A stretch of DNA of 64,000 nucleotides, taken from assembly GCF_009770985.1 (NCBI RefSeq), contig NZ_WSRW01000003.1, positions 62,001-126,000 on the forward strand, in the 5' to 3' direction. The DNA is from Mucilaginibacter lacusdianchii. GTDB lineage: Bacteria; Bacteroidota; Bacteroidia; Sphingobacteriales; Sphingobacteriaceae. The notes beneath the pieces were generated by a model. That model saw only the letters and a list, made by a program, of their open reading frames with translations. It was not told where the DNA came from and ran no database searches. Positions 45,924 through 55,712 of this stretch are shown here, one piece after another (position 1 is the stretch's first letter; each line of letters opens with the position of its first letter). Both the position numbers and the translations under genes were made by a program.

Positions 45924-47054
45924 ATGAAATACCTTTCCACTATACTACTGTGTCTTGCCCTTACCGGGGCAAGAGCACAGTCTGTTACCCAGCCAACACC
46001 TAAAAGTATTTATTCTCCTCAGGTAGAACAAAATGGTTCAGTAACATTTAGGTTTTTGGCGCCAAACGCTCAAAAAGTTTCTTTGATTATGGACGATGCC
46101 AAACCCCGAACTATGAGCAAGGATACTGATGGCGTTTGGACTTATACAGAAACCTTTGCACCTGATGTATACCGCTATACTTTTTCGGTAGATGGTAACG
46201 TACTGCCCGATCCAAATAATCCTTACATCAAACCTTTATTTAAACGTGCCCTGGGGCAAAGCCTGGCTCATGTGCCAGGACCAAAAACATTAAGCTGGGA
46301 GGTGAATGATGTGCCGCACGGTGTGTTGAGCCAGCATTTCTTTAAATCGAAACTAATTGGTGATGATCGTGACATACGTGTGTACACGCCACCTGGATAT
46401 GACCCTAAGCGTAAGGAGCCATACCCGGTACTTTACCTGTTTCACGGACTTACTGATGAAACCAGTGCATGGGTAACAGCCGGACGCGAAAATATAATCA
46501 TGGATAATTTGATTGCCCAAGGCAAGGCCAAGCCCATGATTATTATTAACACGCTTGGTTATGGCGCACCCGAAATGTTTGATCCGGGCACCGGTCAGCG
46601 CACCAAAGAAGCTTACCTGAAAAACGAAAAACTATTTATTGAAGCTTTGCTGCAAGAAGTGATACCCATGGTAGAAGGCTTGTACAATGTAGGCAAAACC
46701 AAAAAGTACCGCGCCGTTGCGGGGTTATCAATGGGCGGTGCCCAGGCATTGGACGCAGGGTTAAACCATGCAGATACGTTTAATTATATGGGTTCATTTA
46801 GTCCGGCGGTGATATTGCTCGACCCGGATTGGAACAAGGCGTTTCCCGGCTTAAACGAGTCGGTTAATCAGAAATTGAAATTAGCCTGGATTGCCATTGG
46901 CAAAGATGATTTTTTAACGCCGAATGACCGCAAATTCATCGACTGGCTAAAGGCAAAAAAAATCAACCATCAATACAAAGAAAGTGAAGGCGTGCATAGT
47001 TACCAAGTATGGCGCCGCTACCTGACAGAATTTGTTCCCCTGCTATTTAAATAA
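45924..47054 (+). CDS. Secreted esterase with CBM48-like N-domain
   Basis: The 376-residue protein has a signal peptide (1-19, ending A-R-A-Q) and a beta-sandwich N-domain (about 25-115) with F-R-F-L-A-P-N-A-Q-K-V, as in CBM48/E-set domains. An alpha/beta hydrolase fold of the esterase D/enterochelin-esterase type follows. The nucleophile is Ser269 in G-L-S-M-G-G; Asp near 321 and His in G-V-H-S-Y-Q-V-W complete the triad. Relatives release ferulate, acetate or trilactone esters. Its place behind a TonB receptor suggests it works on the receptor's ligand in the periplasm. Confidence 0.88.
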   Translation: MKYLSTILLCLALTGARAQSVTQPTPKSIYSPQVEQNGSVTFRFLAPNAQKVSLIMDDAKPRTMSKDTDGVWTYTETFAPDVYRYTFSVDGNVLPDPNNPYIKPLFKRALGQSLAHVPGPKTLSWEVNDVPHGVLSQHFFKSKLIGDDRDIRVYTPPGYDPKRKEPYPVLYLFHGLTDETSAWVTAGRENIIMDNLIAQGKAKPMIIINTLGYGAPEMFDPGTGQRTKEAYLKNEKLFIEALLQEVIPMVEGLYNVGKTKKYRAVAGLSMGGAQALDAGLNHADTFNYMGSFSPAVILLDPDWNKAFPGLNESVNQKLKLAWIAIGKDDFLTPNDRKFIDWLKAKKINHQYKESEGVHSYQVWRRYLTEFVPLLFK

Positions 47055-47073
47055 ATTAAATCAACTACTCATA

Positions 47074-48051
47074 ATGAAAAAACTTTTAATAATACCGTTT
47101 TGCTGCCTATTGCTTTCGGCATCTGCACAGCAAAAATTGGATGTACAGGCTCACCGTGGTGGCATGGCTTTAATGCCCGAAAACACGATTCCGGCCATGT
47201 TAAATGGCGTAAAAATCGGCGCTAAAACTTTAGAACTGGATGTTGTAATATCGGCAGACGGAAAAGTGGTTGTATCACATGACCCATATATGTCGGCAGT
47301 GTTTATGACCAAACCGGATGGTTCTTATATTACCAAGGAAGAAGAAAAGAATCTGGCTTTGTATCAGATGTCTTACGATAGTATCAGCCGGTACAAATCA
47401 GGAATAAAACCACATCCTATGTTCCCTGAACAGATGAAATTGGTTACCCGTAAACCGCTATTAAGCGATTTGATTGATAGCGTAGAGGCCTATGTAAAGG
47501 TGAATAAGCTAAAACCGGTTTACTATAACATCGAAACTAAATGTTCGCCTATGGGCGACGGAAAGTATAACCCTGCGCCAGACGTTTTTGTGAAAACCAT
47601 GATGGATGTAATCAATCAAAAGGGTATCAAGAAGCGAGTTATGATTCAATCTTTTGATGTTAGAACTTTACAGGTATTGCATAAAACGGAGCCTAAGGTT
47701 AAATTGTCATTGCTGGTTAGCGGAAAAATGCAGCTATCTGAAGAGCAGTTGAAAAAGTACGGTTTATCTGCCAAAGAAGTGGCCGACTATTTTAAACAAG
47801 TGAACTCAAAGAAAGGCGGCCTGGATGATGATTTAGCAAATTTGGGCTTTGTGCCGGATATATACAGTCCGTATTACAGCGGAGTGGATGCAGCAATGGT
47901 AAAAAAAGCGCATGATAAAAAAATGCAGATCATTCCATGGACGGTGGATAAAGAAGAAGATATGACCACTTTAAATCAATTAGGTGTGGACGGTATTATT
48001 TCCAATTGTCCTGATAAATTGGTAAAACTATTCGGCTCTTATCAAAAGTAA
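47074..48051 (+). CDS. Glycerophosphodiester phosphodiesterase, exported
   Basis: The ATG at 47074 (325 residues) starts the signal peptide (M-K-K-L-L-I-I-P-F and on to A-S-A-Q); the longer frame overlaps the esterase gene. The TIM-barrel GDPD domain shows A-H-R-G-G, M-P-E-N-T, the metal-binding E-L-D-V and V-V-S-H-D-P, all key residues present. It hydrolyses glycerophosphodiesters to glycerol-3-phosphate and an alcohol. As third gene behind the TonB receptor and esterase it points to scavenging of lipid-derived or phosphate-bearing compounds. That reading is inferred. Confidence 0.92.
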   Translation: MKKLLIIPFCCLLLSASAQQKLDVQAHRGGMALMPENTIPAMLNGVKIGAKTLELDVVISADGKVVVSHDPYMSAVFMTKPDGSYITKEEEKNLALYQMSYDSISRYKSGIKPHPMFPEQMKLVTRKPLLSDLIDSVEAYVKVNKLKPVYYNIETKCSPMGDGKYNPAPDVFVKTMMDVINQKGIKKRVMIQSFDVRTLQVLHKTEPKVKLSLLVSGKMQLSEEQLKKYGLSAKEVADYFKQVNSKKGGLDDDLANLGFVPDIYSPYYSGVDAAMVKKAHDKKMQIIPWTVDKEEDMTTLNQLGVDGIISNCPDKLVKLFGSYQK

Positions 48052-48119
48052 AAACACATTTACTTAGTTGATTTATGTGCAACGCCTGTATAGGCAAAAC
48101 ACAGTCAAATCATAATGAT

Positions 48120-48163
48120 AAACGAACAAGCCCCTCACATAATTCTGAGGGGCTTGTTCGTTT
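48120..48163 (+). terminator. Terminator of the TonB receptor operon
   Basis: A perfect 18-bp stem (48120-48137 with 48146-48163) and an 8-base loop lie about 70 bases after the phosphodiesterase stop. Only three T follow it, but the very stable stem should end transcription. Confidence 0.82.
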
Positions 48164-48270
48164 ATAAAAAGGTGTATATTACCCAAAGTTGATTTTTATG
48201 GTGCGAAGGCCTCCACGCTGATAGATACATAATGCCCATTTATCACTAAATTCAACATTTTAACCACGCC

Positions 48271-49848
48271 ATGATTGACAATTTCCCATTCTACCTTTGC
48301 CTAGTAATCACCATACTGTTGTTGATTATGCTGGCTAATAAAATTAAAATCGCTTATCCGGTTTTGCTGGTTGCTGCCGGCTTACTCATCAGTTTTATTC
48401 CGGGTATACCGGAGTTACATATCGAATCTGAACTGATCTTCGTCATCTTCTTACCGCCGTTATTATATGATGCGGCATGGCAAATTTCTTGGAAGGAGCT
48501 GTGGCACTGGCGGCGTATTATCAGCAGTTTTGCGTTTATTATTGTGTTTTTTACAGCATTGGCTGTGGCGTTGGCAGCTAATCATTTTATTCCTGGATTT
48601 TCTTTAGCGCTGGGCTTCTTGTTGGGCGGTATCGTGTCTCCGCCGGATGCCGTAAGTGCTGGGGCCATTCTCAAATTTGTTAAGGTGCCAAAAACTATTT
48701 CATCAATTTTAGAGGGCGAAAGTTTGTTAAACGATGCGTCGTCGCTTATCATATTCCGGTTTGCCATGATAGCGGTTGGTACCGGGCAGTTCATTTGGTA
48801 CCAGGCAGCCCTTTCATTTGTATGGATGCTTTTAGGCGGTGTAGGTAGTGGGCTGCTTATTGGCTGGCTGATGATGAATGTACACAAATTCTTACCCACG
48901 GATGCCAACATGGATATCATCCTAACCTTGGTTACACCGTATGCTATGTATATAACGGCCGAAGAAATAGGTGCCTCGGGCGTGCTGGCTGTAGTAGCGG
49001 GCGGGTTATTGCTCTCTAACAGACGGCTGCGGTTTTTGAACAGCACCTCACGGTTGCGAAATGTAAACGTGTGGGAAAGTTTAAGCTTTATTTTAAATGG
49101 GCTGGTTTTTATGCTGATAGGCTTGGATCTGTCGCAAATTACAGCCGAACTTGGCGATGTAAGTTTAACTACCGCTATCGGGTACGGCCTGCTGATTACG
49201 CTTGTGCTAGTTGTAATGCGATTAATATCTGCATACGGGGCAGTAGTATTTACGTTAATTGCACGTAATTATATTACGGTAGCAGATTCCCGCAATCCGG
49301 GTGTTAAAGGGCCATTCGTGATTGGTTGGGCGGGTATGCGGGGTGTTGTTTCGCTGGCTGCAGCTTTATCTATACCGGCCACCTTGCCTGGCGGTGCAGC
49401 TTTTCCTGAACGAAGTTTGATTTTGTTTATCACGTTTGTGGTTATTTTAAGCACTTTATTGATACAGGGATTAACTTTACCTGTTATCATTAAACGCCTA
49501 AATCTTACGGATGTATATAATGACCAACCCAAAGAAGAGGAGCAATACTTAGACCTTAAAATACAACTCAAAGAGGTGGCTCTAGATTATTTGCACCATA
49601 ATTACCAAAAAGAGTTAGAGCAGCATCCTGCTTTGCAGCAGATGGCGCAAAAGTGGCAGCTTCATTCAACAGAACCAGATGCTGCCGAACTAACCCATCA
49701 ACCCAAAGAGATTTACCAGAATATCCTTGAAGAGCAACGCCGCTGGCTGATTCAAAAGAACCACGACGGTAACAAATACAGTGAAGATGTTATTCGGCGG
49801 CATTTGCTTTTCCTTGATTTGGAAGAGGAAAAAATGAGTTTCATATAA
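48271..49848 (+). CDS. Na+/H+ antiporter, CPA1/NhaP family
   Basis: The 525-residue protein has about twelve membrane helices (about 1-415) and a soluble tail (about 420-525). The functional motif G-E-S-L-L-N-D-A-S-S-L with the Asn-Asp pair, the preceding S-P-P-D-A-V-S-A, and G-W-A-G-M-R-G-V-V-S-L-A-A-A-L further on are typical of CPA1 exchangers. It exports Na+ (or K+) in exchange for protons, aiding pH and salt balance. It is codirectional with the DUF421 gene 96 bases downstream. The tail is charged and helical and may be regulatory. Confidence 0.93.
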   Translation: MIDNFPFYLCLVITILLLIMLANKIKIAYPVLLVAAGLLISFIPGIPELHIESELIFVIFLPPLLYDAAWQISWKELWHWRRIISSFAFIIVFFTALAVALAANHFIPGFSLALGFLLGGIVSPPDAVSAGAILKFVKVPKTISSILEGESLLNDASSLIIFRFAMIAVGTGQFIWYQAALSFVWMLLGGVGSGLLIGWLMMNVHKFLPTDANMDIILTLVTPYAMYITAEEIGASGVLAVVAGGLLLSNRRLRFLNSTSRLRNVNVWESLSFILNGLVFMLIGLDLSQITAELGDVSLTTAIGYGLLITLVLVVMRLISAYGAVVFTLIARNYITVADSRNPGVKGPFVIGWAGMRGVVSLAAALSIPATLPGGAAFPERSLILFITFVVILSTLLIQGLTLPVIIKRLNLTDVYNDQPKEEEQYLDLKIQLKEVALDYLHHNYQKELEQHPALQQMAQKWQLHSTEPDAAELTHQPKEIYQNILEEQRRWLIQKNHDGNKYSEDVIRRHLLFLDLEEEKMSFI

Positions 49849-49944
49849 TCTATTTATTTAGAGCTTGTTGCTATAATTAATTGGAAGAGCCAACAAATAC
49901 TTGTTCAAACACGTTATGAAAGTGTTCACCGTATCCCACCCATT

Positions 49945-50634
49945 ATGTATTTGATGATCGACTGGCACACGCTTTTTGTTAATGACTTGAATGTGGCTTA
50001 TGCTTTGGAAATTGCTCTCCGAACCATTTTAATGTTTGCTTTTGTGTTATTGATGCTGCGGTTGTCGGGCAAAAAGGGGGTACGGCAATTAACAATTTTT
50101 GAGGTAGCCATCATTATAGCGTTGGGTTCGGCGGCAGGCGATCCGATGTTTAATAAAGACATGGCTATTTTACCGTCGCTGCTGGTGTTTGCCATTATAC
50201 TTGGGTTTTACCGCTTGCTTACCTATATTGCAGCAAGGAGTGTTCGTTTTGAAAGTATGCTGGAGGGCGATCCGATGTATATAATTGAAGATGGTATGTT
50301 TACCTTACAAGAGGAAAGCGATAACACTTTTGCTAAAGATGAATTTTTTGCCGAAATGCGTGCAGAAAGCATTGAGCATGTAGGGCAGGTGCGTACGGCA
50401 GTTTTGGAAACTAACGGGCAAGTAAGCTTTTTCTTTTACCCGGATGGTGAAGTTCGCCCGGGGCTTCCTGTATTACCGAAGCCATACAGCAAGCGGTCTA
50501 AAATCATCAAGACACATGGCGATTATGCTTGTGCTTACTGCGGATATGTAGAAAGCCGGGGCAATAGTGGGCAATGCACCCGTTGTAAACATGAAGAGTG
50601 GGTGGAGGCTATAAAAACCCTTAGAATTGGCTGA
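49945..50634 (+). CDS. DUF421 (YetF-like) membrane protein with Cys-rich tail
   Basis: The 229-residue protein has three membrane helices (about 20-45, 55-72 and 78-98), with L-R-L-S-G-K-K-G-V-R-Q-L-T-I-F-E and the E-G-D-P-M-Y-I-I-E-D-G segment of the DUF421 family. The C-terminal soluble part ends with C-A-Y-C and C-T-R-C, a four-Cys zinc-ribbon-like knuckle seen in many Bacteroidota members. YetF-type proteins are linked to stress and spore germination, but their molecular function is unclear. It precedes msrA by 42 bases and may be cotranscribed with it. Confidence 0.88.
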   Translation: MYLMIDWHTLFVNDLNVAYALEIALRTILMFAFVLLMLRLSGKKGVRQLTIFEVAIIIALGSAAGDPMFNKDMAILPSLLVFAIILGFYRLLTYIAARSVRFESMLEGDPMYIIEDGMFTLQEESDNTFAKDEFFAEMRAESIEHVGQVRTAVLETNGQVSFFFYPDGEVRPGLPVLPKPYSKRSKIIKTHGDYACAYCGYVESRGNSGQCTRCKHEEWVEAIKTLRIG

Positions 50635-50676
50635 TAAACACCAGTCAAAAAAATAACTTTTAATGATAAATATAAT

Positions 50677-51165
50677 ATGAGCACAGAAAAAGCAATATTA
50701 GCAGGTGGATGTTTTTGGGGAGTAGAAGAGCTCATCAGGCATTTACCAGGTGTGGTTTCAACGGTTGTTGGTTATACCGGCGGCGATGTTCCTAATGCAA
50801 CTTACCGTAATCATGGAACGCATGCAGAAGGTATCGCTATAACATTCGATCCGGAAAAGCTTTCTTACCGCAAGCTGTTGGAGTACTTTTTTCAGATACA
50901 CGACCCAACAACAAGAAACCGGCAAGGCAACGATATAGGCATGTCTTATCGTTCGGCCATTTTTTATCTTACAGATGCACAACGCGATACTGCTAATGCC
51001 TTGATTGCCGAGATGGATGCATCGGGCAAATGGCCCGGAAAAATTGTAACCGAAGTTGTACCAGCTACTGATTTTTGGGATGCAGAGCAGGAGCATCAAG
51101 ATTATTTACAAAAAAACCCATACGGGTACACGTGCCATTTTGAAAGGCCCGAGTGGAAGCTGTAA
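50677..51165 (+). CDS. msrA: Peptide-methionine (S)-S-oxide reductase
   Basis: The 162-residue protein repairs oxidised methionine using a catalytic Cys (Cys12) in the motif G-G-C-F-W-G. It also shows G-Y-T-G-G (about 34-38), the F-F-Q-I-H-D-P-T-T segment and E-H-Q-D-Y-L. The length is that of the short MsrA form. No fused MsrB is present. It likely uses thioredoxin for reduction in the cytosol. The gene is followed by a strong hairpin and a convergent kinase gene. Confidence 0.96.
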   Translation: MSTEKAILAGGCFWGVEELIRHLPGVVSTVVGYTGGDVPNATYRNHGTHAEGIAITFDPEKLSYRKLLEYFFQIHDPTTRNRQGNDIGMSYRSAIFYLTDAQRDTANALIAEMDASGKWPGKIVTEVVPATDFWDAEQEHQDYLQKNPYGYTCHFERPEWKL

Positions 51166-51186
51166 AGATTTGATTTGATAATAACT

Positions 51187-51235
51187 TTGGTTGCATTCCA
51201 GAACCTTGTTCGGCTTAATTCTGGAATGCAACCAA
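51187..51235. terminator. Hairpin between convergent msrA and kinase genes
   Basis: A perfect 17-bp inverted repeat (51187-51203 with 51219-51235) encloses a 15-base loop, placed 21 bases after msrA and about 50 bases after the kinase stop on the other strand. It probably terminates both transcripts, though T-runs are weak. Confidence 0.68.
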
Positions 51236-51286
51236 TTGTTTAATAATGACCTTTGTTGCGTAGGTTTTAATAGTTTTTAGCGTTTA

Positions 51287-52855
51287 TTAATTTACGCTTA
51301 AAGGCAAATCACACCAAAAAGTACTGCCTTTGCCAAGATCGCTGTGCACACCTATTTTGCCACCATGCCGCTTTATAATTTCGGCACTGATGTATAATCC
51401 TAATCCCAAGCCCGAATATTGAGTGCCCGAAAAGTCAGCCCGGTAGTGGCGGTCAAATAAGTGTAAAATCTTTTCTGCCGGGATGCCCGGTCCGGTGTCT
51501 CTAACTGATATTCTTACAAACTCGCTTTGCTGTTCTGCCTTCAAGTAAATGATAGGGGAGTCGGGTGCATATTTGACGGCGTTATTAAGTAAGTTAATCA
51601 GCACCTGTTCAATACGGTGCTCATCTGCATGTAACTGAAGGCTTTCATCACATTCAATATGCACTTCATGCTTTCCGTTGGCTACGATATGGCTGGATGA
51701 GGTGCGAAGCAAATCAATTACGGCAAAAGTTTTCTTTTGCAGTTGAAGTTGCCCTTCATTCATTCTGGTAGCGTTAAGAAGACTGTCAATCAGGCTAATT
51801 ACCTTATCCACACTACGGCCGGCCTGATCAATCATTTTAGGTAATGCGGCAGAGGTTGGCGTATTTTTAAGACGCTCTAATATTTGCAACGCCATTTTAA
51901 GGCTGGTTATCGGTGTTTTAAGTTCGTGGCTGGCAACACTGATAAAATCATCTTTACGCCGCTCCAGTTCTTTTTTTTCTGTAATATCTGTAAATAACCC
52001 CACGGCACCGGTAACATTTCCTTCTATATCGATAATAGGTGCCGCATTCATCGTTAAATACATGCGACGGCTACCGGGTCGTTCTATGGCCAATTCGTAA
52101 TTAAAAACAGGTTTTTTAGTAGCCATGGCCACCATGGTAGGGTGCTCACTGTCGGCCATAGGTGTACCATCGAGATGAATATTGTACCATTCAGGAGAAT
52201 TGCTGGTTCTTTCGGGAAAACGCTCACTATTGGTGTCCAGTATTTGGTGAGCCATTGGGTTCGAATAAATGATTTGGCCTGATGTGTCTGTGATACCTAC
52301 GCCTTCGGCCATATGATCCATTACCCGCTTTAATTGCTGCTCATTTTGTTGGAGTAACTGATTGGTACGTGTAGTTTCCGTACAAACCACCAGAATTCCT
52401 TCCGGAACGCCTTGCACTCCCCGTATAGGATTGTATGAAAAAGTCCAGTACACATCATCCAGCTTGCCGTTCCGGTATATGGGAATGAGCTGATCTTCCA
52501 GATAAACAGAATTTCCGGTGGTTAGAACACCCTCAATCATCGGGCTTATTATCGGCCATATTTCCTGCCAGGTATCTTCTCCCTTTTGCCCTAAAGCTTT
52601 AGGGTGCTTACTGTTTACACCTGTGCCCAGAATTTTTAAATAAGCATTGTTATAAAACTGGATTTTGTCTTTTCCCCACCAAATGAACATCGGAAAGCTA
52701 GAATCGAGCAAAAGGTTAACGGATGTTAACAGGTTGGCCGGCCAGGTATTTATGGGCCCAAGCATAGTACTGCTCCAATCAAAGGAGCGTATAAGGTTGC
52801 TCATTTCTCCCTTACCATAAATATAATTTGCAGCTTCTGCAGTCTCGTTATCCAT
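51287..52855 (-). CDS. PAS sensor histidine kinase (522 residues)
   Basis: The ATG at 52855 removes a 33-codon extension that overlaps the previous gene. The start region holds G-E-M-S-N-L-I-R-S-F-D-W-S and L-G-P-I-x-x-W-P, a conserved head of this kinase type, followed by a first PAS (about 45-170), a second PAS (about 185-305) and the kinase core. H-box F-I-S-V-A-S-H-E-L-K-T-P-I-T is followed by an ATPase domain with N-L-L-N-N-A-V-K-Y, D-T-G-P-G-I and G-L-G-L-G-L-Y. No membrane helix or receiver domain. It starts 4 bases after its larger paralogue. Confidence 0.9.
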   Translation of the reverse strand: MDNETAEAANYIYGKGEMSNLIRSFDWSSTMLGPINTWPANLLTSVNLLLDSSFPMFIWWGKDKIQFYNNAYLKILGTGVNSKHPKALGQKGEDTWQEIWPIISPMIEGVLTTGNSVYLEDQLIPIYRNGKLDDVYWTFSYNPIRGVQGVPEGILVVCTETTRTNQLLQQNEQQLKRVMDHMAEGVGITDTSGQIIYSNPMAHQILDTNSERFPERTSNSPEWYNIHLDGTPMADSEHPTMVAMATKKPVFNYELAIERPGSRRMYLTMNAAPIIDIEGNVTGAVGLFTDITEKKELERRKDDFISVASHELKTPITSLKMALQILERLKNTPTSAALPKMIDQAGRSVDKVISLIDSLLNATRMNEGQLQLQKKTFAVIDLLRTSSSHIVANGKHEVHIECDESLQLHADEHRIEQVLINLLNNAVKYAPDSPIIYLKAEQQSEFVRISVRDTGPGIPAEKILHLFDRHYRADFSGTQYSGLGLGLYISAEIIKRHGGKIGVHSDLGKGSTFWCDLPLSVN

Positions 52856-52859
52856 ATCT

Positions 52860-55379
52860 TTAATTATCCTGCAAATTTGCAGCGAGTACTGGTAAAGTAA
52901 AATAAAATGTGCTGCCTTTGCCCAAGGTACTTTCTGCCCAGATGTTGCCACCATGGCCCTTTACAATCTCACAACAAAGGTAAAGACCAATTCCGAAGCC
53001 TGCAATATGTTGCGTTTCGTTTCCTTTTACCCGGTAAAATCGCTCAAAAAGTTTAGGTAAATCTTCTTCCTTAATGCCCATGCCTTCGTCTTGAACGCTC
53101 ATCTGAGCTTGTCCATTTATGGTAACACAAGCTACTTTTATGGTTGAGCCTGCTGGTGAATATTTTACCGCATTGCTGATAAAATTCTCAATAACATGTC
53201 CTATCTTTTCCCTATCGGCCATTATCCAGGTTTCATCAACAGGTGCAAACACTACCTGGTGGGTGGTTACAGAAGCAAGAGATTCTTCTTCGGCTTCTTT
53301 TACCAGTAAAGCCAGGTCAAACCGTTCCTGGTCTATATGAATTTTACCTGACTCGAGCCGGGAAACATTCAGGAAACCGTTAATCATTTTGGACATTTTG
53401 CCCAGCTGCTTGCCGGCGCGCTCTAGCATGCCAGCAGCTACCGTGTCGCCGCTTGTTGATGCTTTTTTTTGTGAAACCTGCACATAACTAAACGCAGAGG
53501 TAAGCGGCGTTTTTAACTCATGGCTTACCATACTGATGAAGTCATTCTTACGCTGCTCGTTCTGTTTTTGCTCGGTGATGTCTAACACAGTACCGAGTAT
53601 GCTCAATGGCTTGCCACTTTCATCTTTTTCAATAACACCGCTTACCCTTAACCATCTTACAGAAATGCCGTTTTGTGGTTGAAGAAGATAGTCTGTTGTA
53701 AAGGGAGTATTGTTACGAATAGCGTCGGCAATTGCGTTTTGTATCGGCGCTCGGTATGCTGGGTCTATCCAGTCAAAAAATGCTTCCAGCGTAAGTTGCC
53801 TGTCTTGTTCTACACCATGCAGTTCTCTGCTTTTTGTAGAAAGTTGTAACTCTCCCGACACCAGGTTTGCCAGCCATGTTCCCATGCCTGCCGACTGTAG
53901 CGCCATTTGCAAAGTTTGTTCGCTGCGTGTAAGATGATTATTAGCTTGCAAAAGGCTTTGTTCGCGTTCCTCTAATTGCTTGTTGGTTTTGTAAAGGTTT
54001 TGCTGAGTTTGCCGCAACTCTTCATTAACGGTTTCCACTTCCTTGTTGGTTGCGGCCATCTCTTCATTGGTAGCCTTTAATTTATTTACCAAATTCTGTA
54101 ATTGTTCCTTTTGCTCTTTTTGCTCGGTGATATCAACGCTAGAACTTATATAGCCTGCAAAAGTGTTGTCTGAACGGAAACGCGGTGTACCCCTGGCTAA
54201 CAACCACCTATATCCTCCTTGGTAGTTTGGCATACGAAACTCCCATTCCCAGGGCTTCTTTTCTCGAAAAGCCTCTGTGAAAATTTTCATGACATAATCT
54301 TTGTCATCCGGGTGCATGGCGTCTATCCACCCAAACTTCATCAGGTCTTCTGTTTTTTTTCCGGTTAAGTGAACCCATGCCTGATTAAAAAATACAGCAG
54401 CACCGGTTTCATCACCTACTGAAATGAGCACTTCAGTTCCTTCGGCCATTAACCGGAAGCGTGCTTCACTCTCTAGTATGGAAGCTGCGGCATTGTTGAT
54501 TTCTGTAATATCTCTGGTAGTGCCGGCTACAGCTTCTACTTCACCGTTTTCATTTACAACGGGGGTGAGAATATAATCATATATCCGCCTGCCTAATGTG
54601 GCGTGCGGAAAAGCAACTTCGCCCCTAACAACTTCTTTAGTTGCACGTACATGGTCAATCTCACGTTCATGCATCAGGGCATGCCATTCTTCGTAGCCGT
54701 TTTCGCGCAAACCTTTTCCAATAGCGGTATCCCAGGTTTTACCCCACATATCCAGCAATGCCTTGTTGGCATATGTAAAACGGTATTCCAAATCAAAAAC
54801 GTAAACCAGGTCAGGCGTGCAAGATGTGATGGTTTCGTAAAACCTTTTTTGCTGCTCTGCTTTTTCCTTTTCTTCCCGCAAAGCTTCCTCTGCTTGGGTG
54901 CGTCCGGCTAGGGTACAAAAAATGCCTGTTGGCTCGTCATGCTCTCCATATATGGGTGTAAAGCTAAAATCATAGTACGCACTTTCGGTATTGCCGTTTT
55001 TATGTAATGCAACATGCTTCAAAGAAGCAGATTGTCCACTAAGTACTTTGCGAAACTCAGGTTCAAATACCGGCCATAGCTCGGGCCATATATGCATACC
55101 AGGTTTGCCTAAAGCATCAACACGCTGGTTACCTAAAACAGTAGCAAATGAGTCATTATATATCAAATTGAAATCTTTTCCCCAATATATAGCAGCCGGA
55201 AAGTTTGCGTTAAGGCAAATACCTGCAGCCATACGCAGGCTCGGTGGCCATAATTCGATGGCGCCAAAAGCGGTTTGCGACCAGTTAAATTCCAGGATAC
55301 GTTGGCTCATCTCACCTCCACCCGTTAAAAAAAATAGAGAAAGGCTTGATGGATTAGCTTTGTATATCGGTGCACTCAT
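52860..55379 (-). CDS. PAS sensor histidine kinase (839 residues)
   Basis: I use the ATG at 55379. The same head motif as its neighbour, G-G-G-E-M-S-Q-R-I-L-E-F, begins near residue 20. PAS domains follow at about 50-160, 185-305, 310-430 and 500-620, with a coiled coil (N-E-E-M-A-A-T-N-K-E-V, about 440-490) before the last. The kinase core has F-I-S-M-V-S-H-E-L-K-T-P-L-T and an ATPase with N-F-I-S-N-A-V-K-Y-S-P and G-F-G-I-G-L-Y. It is cytosolic, without a receiver domain. A good G-G-A-G-G-T run precedes an internal ATG at 55310, which is less likely as the start because the head motif spans it. Confidence 0.88.
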   Translation of the reverse strand: MSAPIYKANPSSLSLFFLTGGGEMSQRILEFNWSQTAFGAIELWPPSLRMAAGICLNANFPAAIYWGKDFNLIYNDSFATVLGNQRVDALGKPGMHIWPELWPVFEPEFRKVLSGQSASLKHVALHKNGNTESAYYDFSFTPIYGEHDEPTGIFCTLAGRTQAEEALREEKEKAEQQKRFYETITSCTPDLVYVFDLEYRFTYANKALLDMWGKTWDTAIGKGLRENGYEEWHALMHEREIDHVRATKEVVRGEVAFPHATLGRRIYDYILTPVVNENGEVEAVAGTTRDITEINNAAASILESEARFRLMAEGTEVLISVGDETGAAVFFNQAWVHLTGKKTEDLMKFGWIDAMHPDDKDYVMKIFTEAFREKKPWEWEFRMPNYQGGYRWLLARGTPRFRSDNTFAGYISSSVDITEQKEQKEQLQNLVNKLKATNEEMAATNKEVETVNEELRQTQQNLYKTNKQLEEREQSLLQANNHLTRSEQTLQMALQSAGMGTWLANLVSGELQLSTKSRELHGVEQDRQLTLEAFFDWIDPAYRAPIQNAIADAIRNNTPFTTDYLLQPQNGISVRWLRVSGVIEKDESGKPLSILGTVLDITEQKQNEQRKNDFISMVSHELKTPLTSAFSYVQVSQKKASTSGDTVAAGMLERAGKQLGKMSKMINGFLNVSRLESGKIHIDQERFDLALLVKEAEEESLASVTTHQVVFAPVDETWIMADREKIGHVIENFISNAVKYSPAGSTIKVACVTINGQAQMSVQDEGMGIKEEDLPKLFERFYRVKGNETQHIAGFGIGLYLCCEIVKGHGGNIWAESTLGKGSTFYFTLPVLAANLQDN

Positions 55380-55712
55380 AGGTTGCGTAGGAGAAAATCT
55401 AAAATTATGTGCCAAATTAATTATTATATAATTGTTTTTCTTGAGACTTATGTGATATAAAAACAAGAACAATTAAAAATTTTATATCAACACCTTCTGC
55501 CGTTTTACTTAAGTATAACACGCAAAAATTTAAATCTGCATGTTAAAAACCCGTTGTCAGTGTTTGTATTTATTAAATAAATAAATTCTGAAATAGTTTA
55601 GCGCTTCAGTTAATATTTAAATGAAAGCCAGATGTGTGGTTATAAGCAATTCAACAATCGAAATACAGGTTTTATTTAATTAATTTGAATGTTTATAAAC
55701 GCCGTGGTAATT
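55380..55712. other. Divergent region, no ORF
   Basis: These A/T-rich bases separate the kinase pair from the Crp/Fnr gene and must hold both promoters. I find no clear inverted repeat and no exact TAnnTTTG element. Confidence 0.3.
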
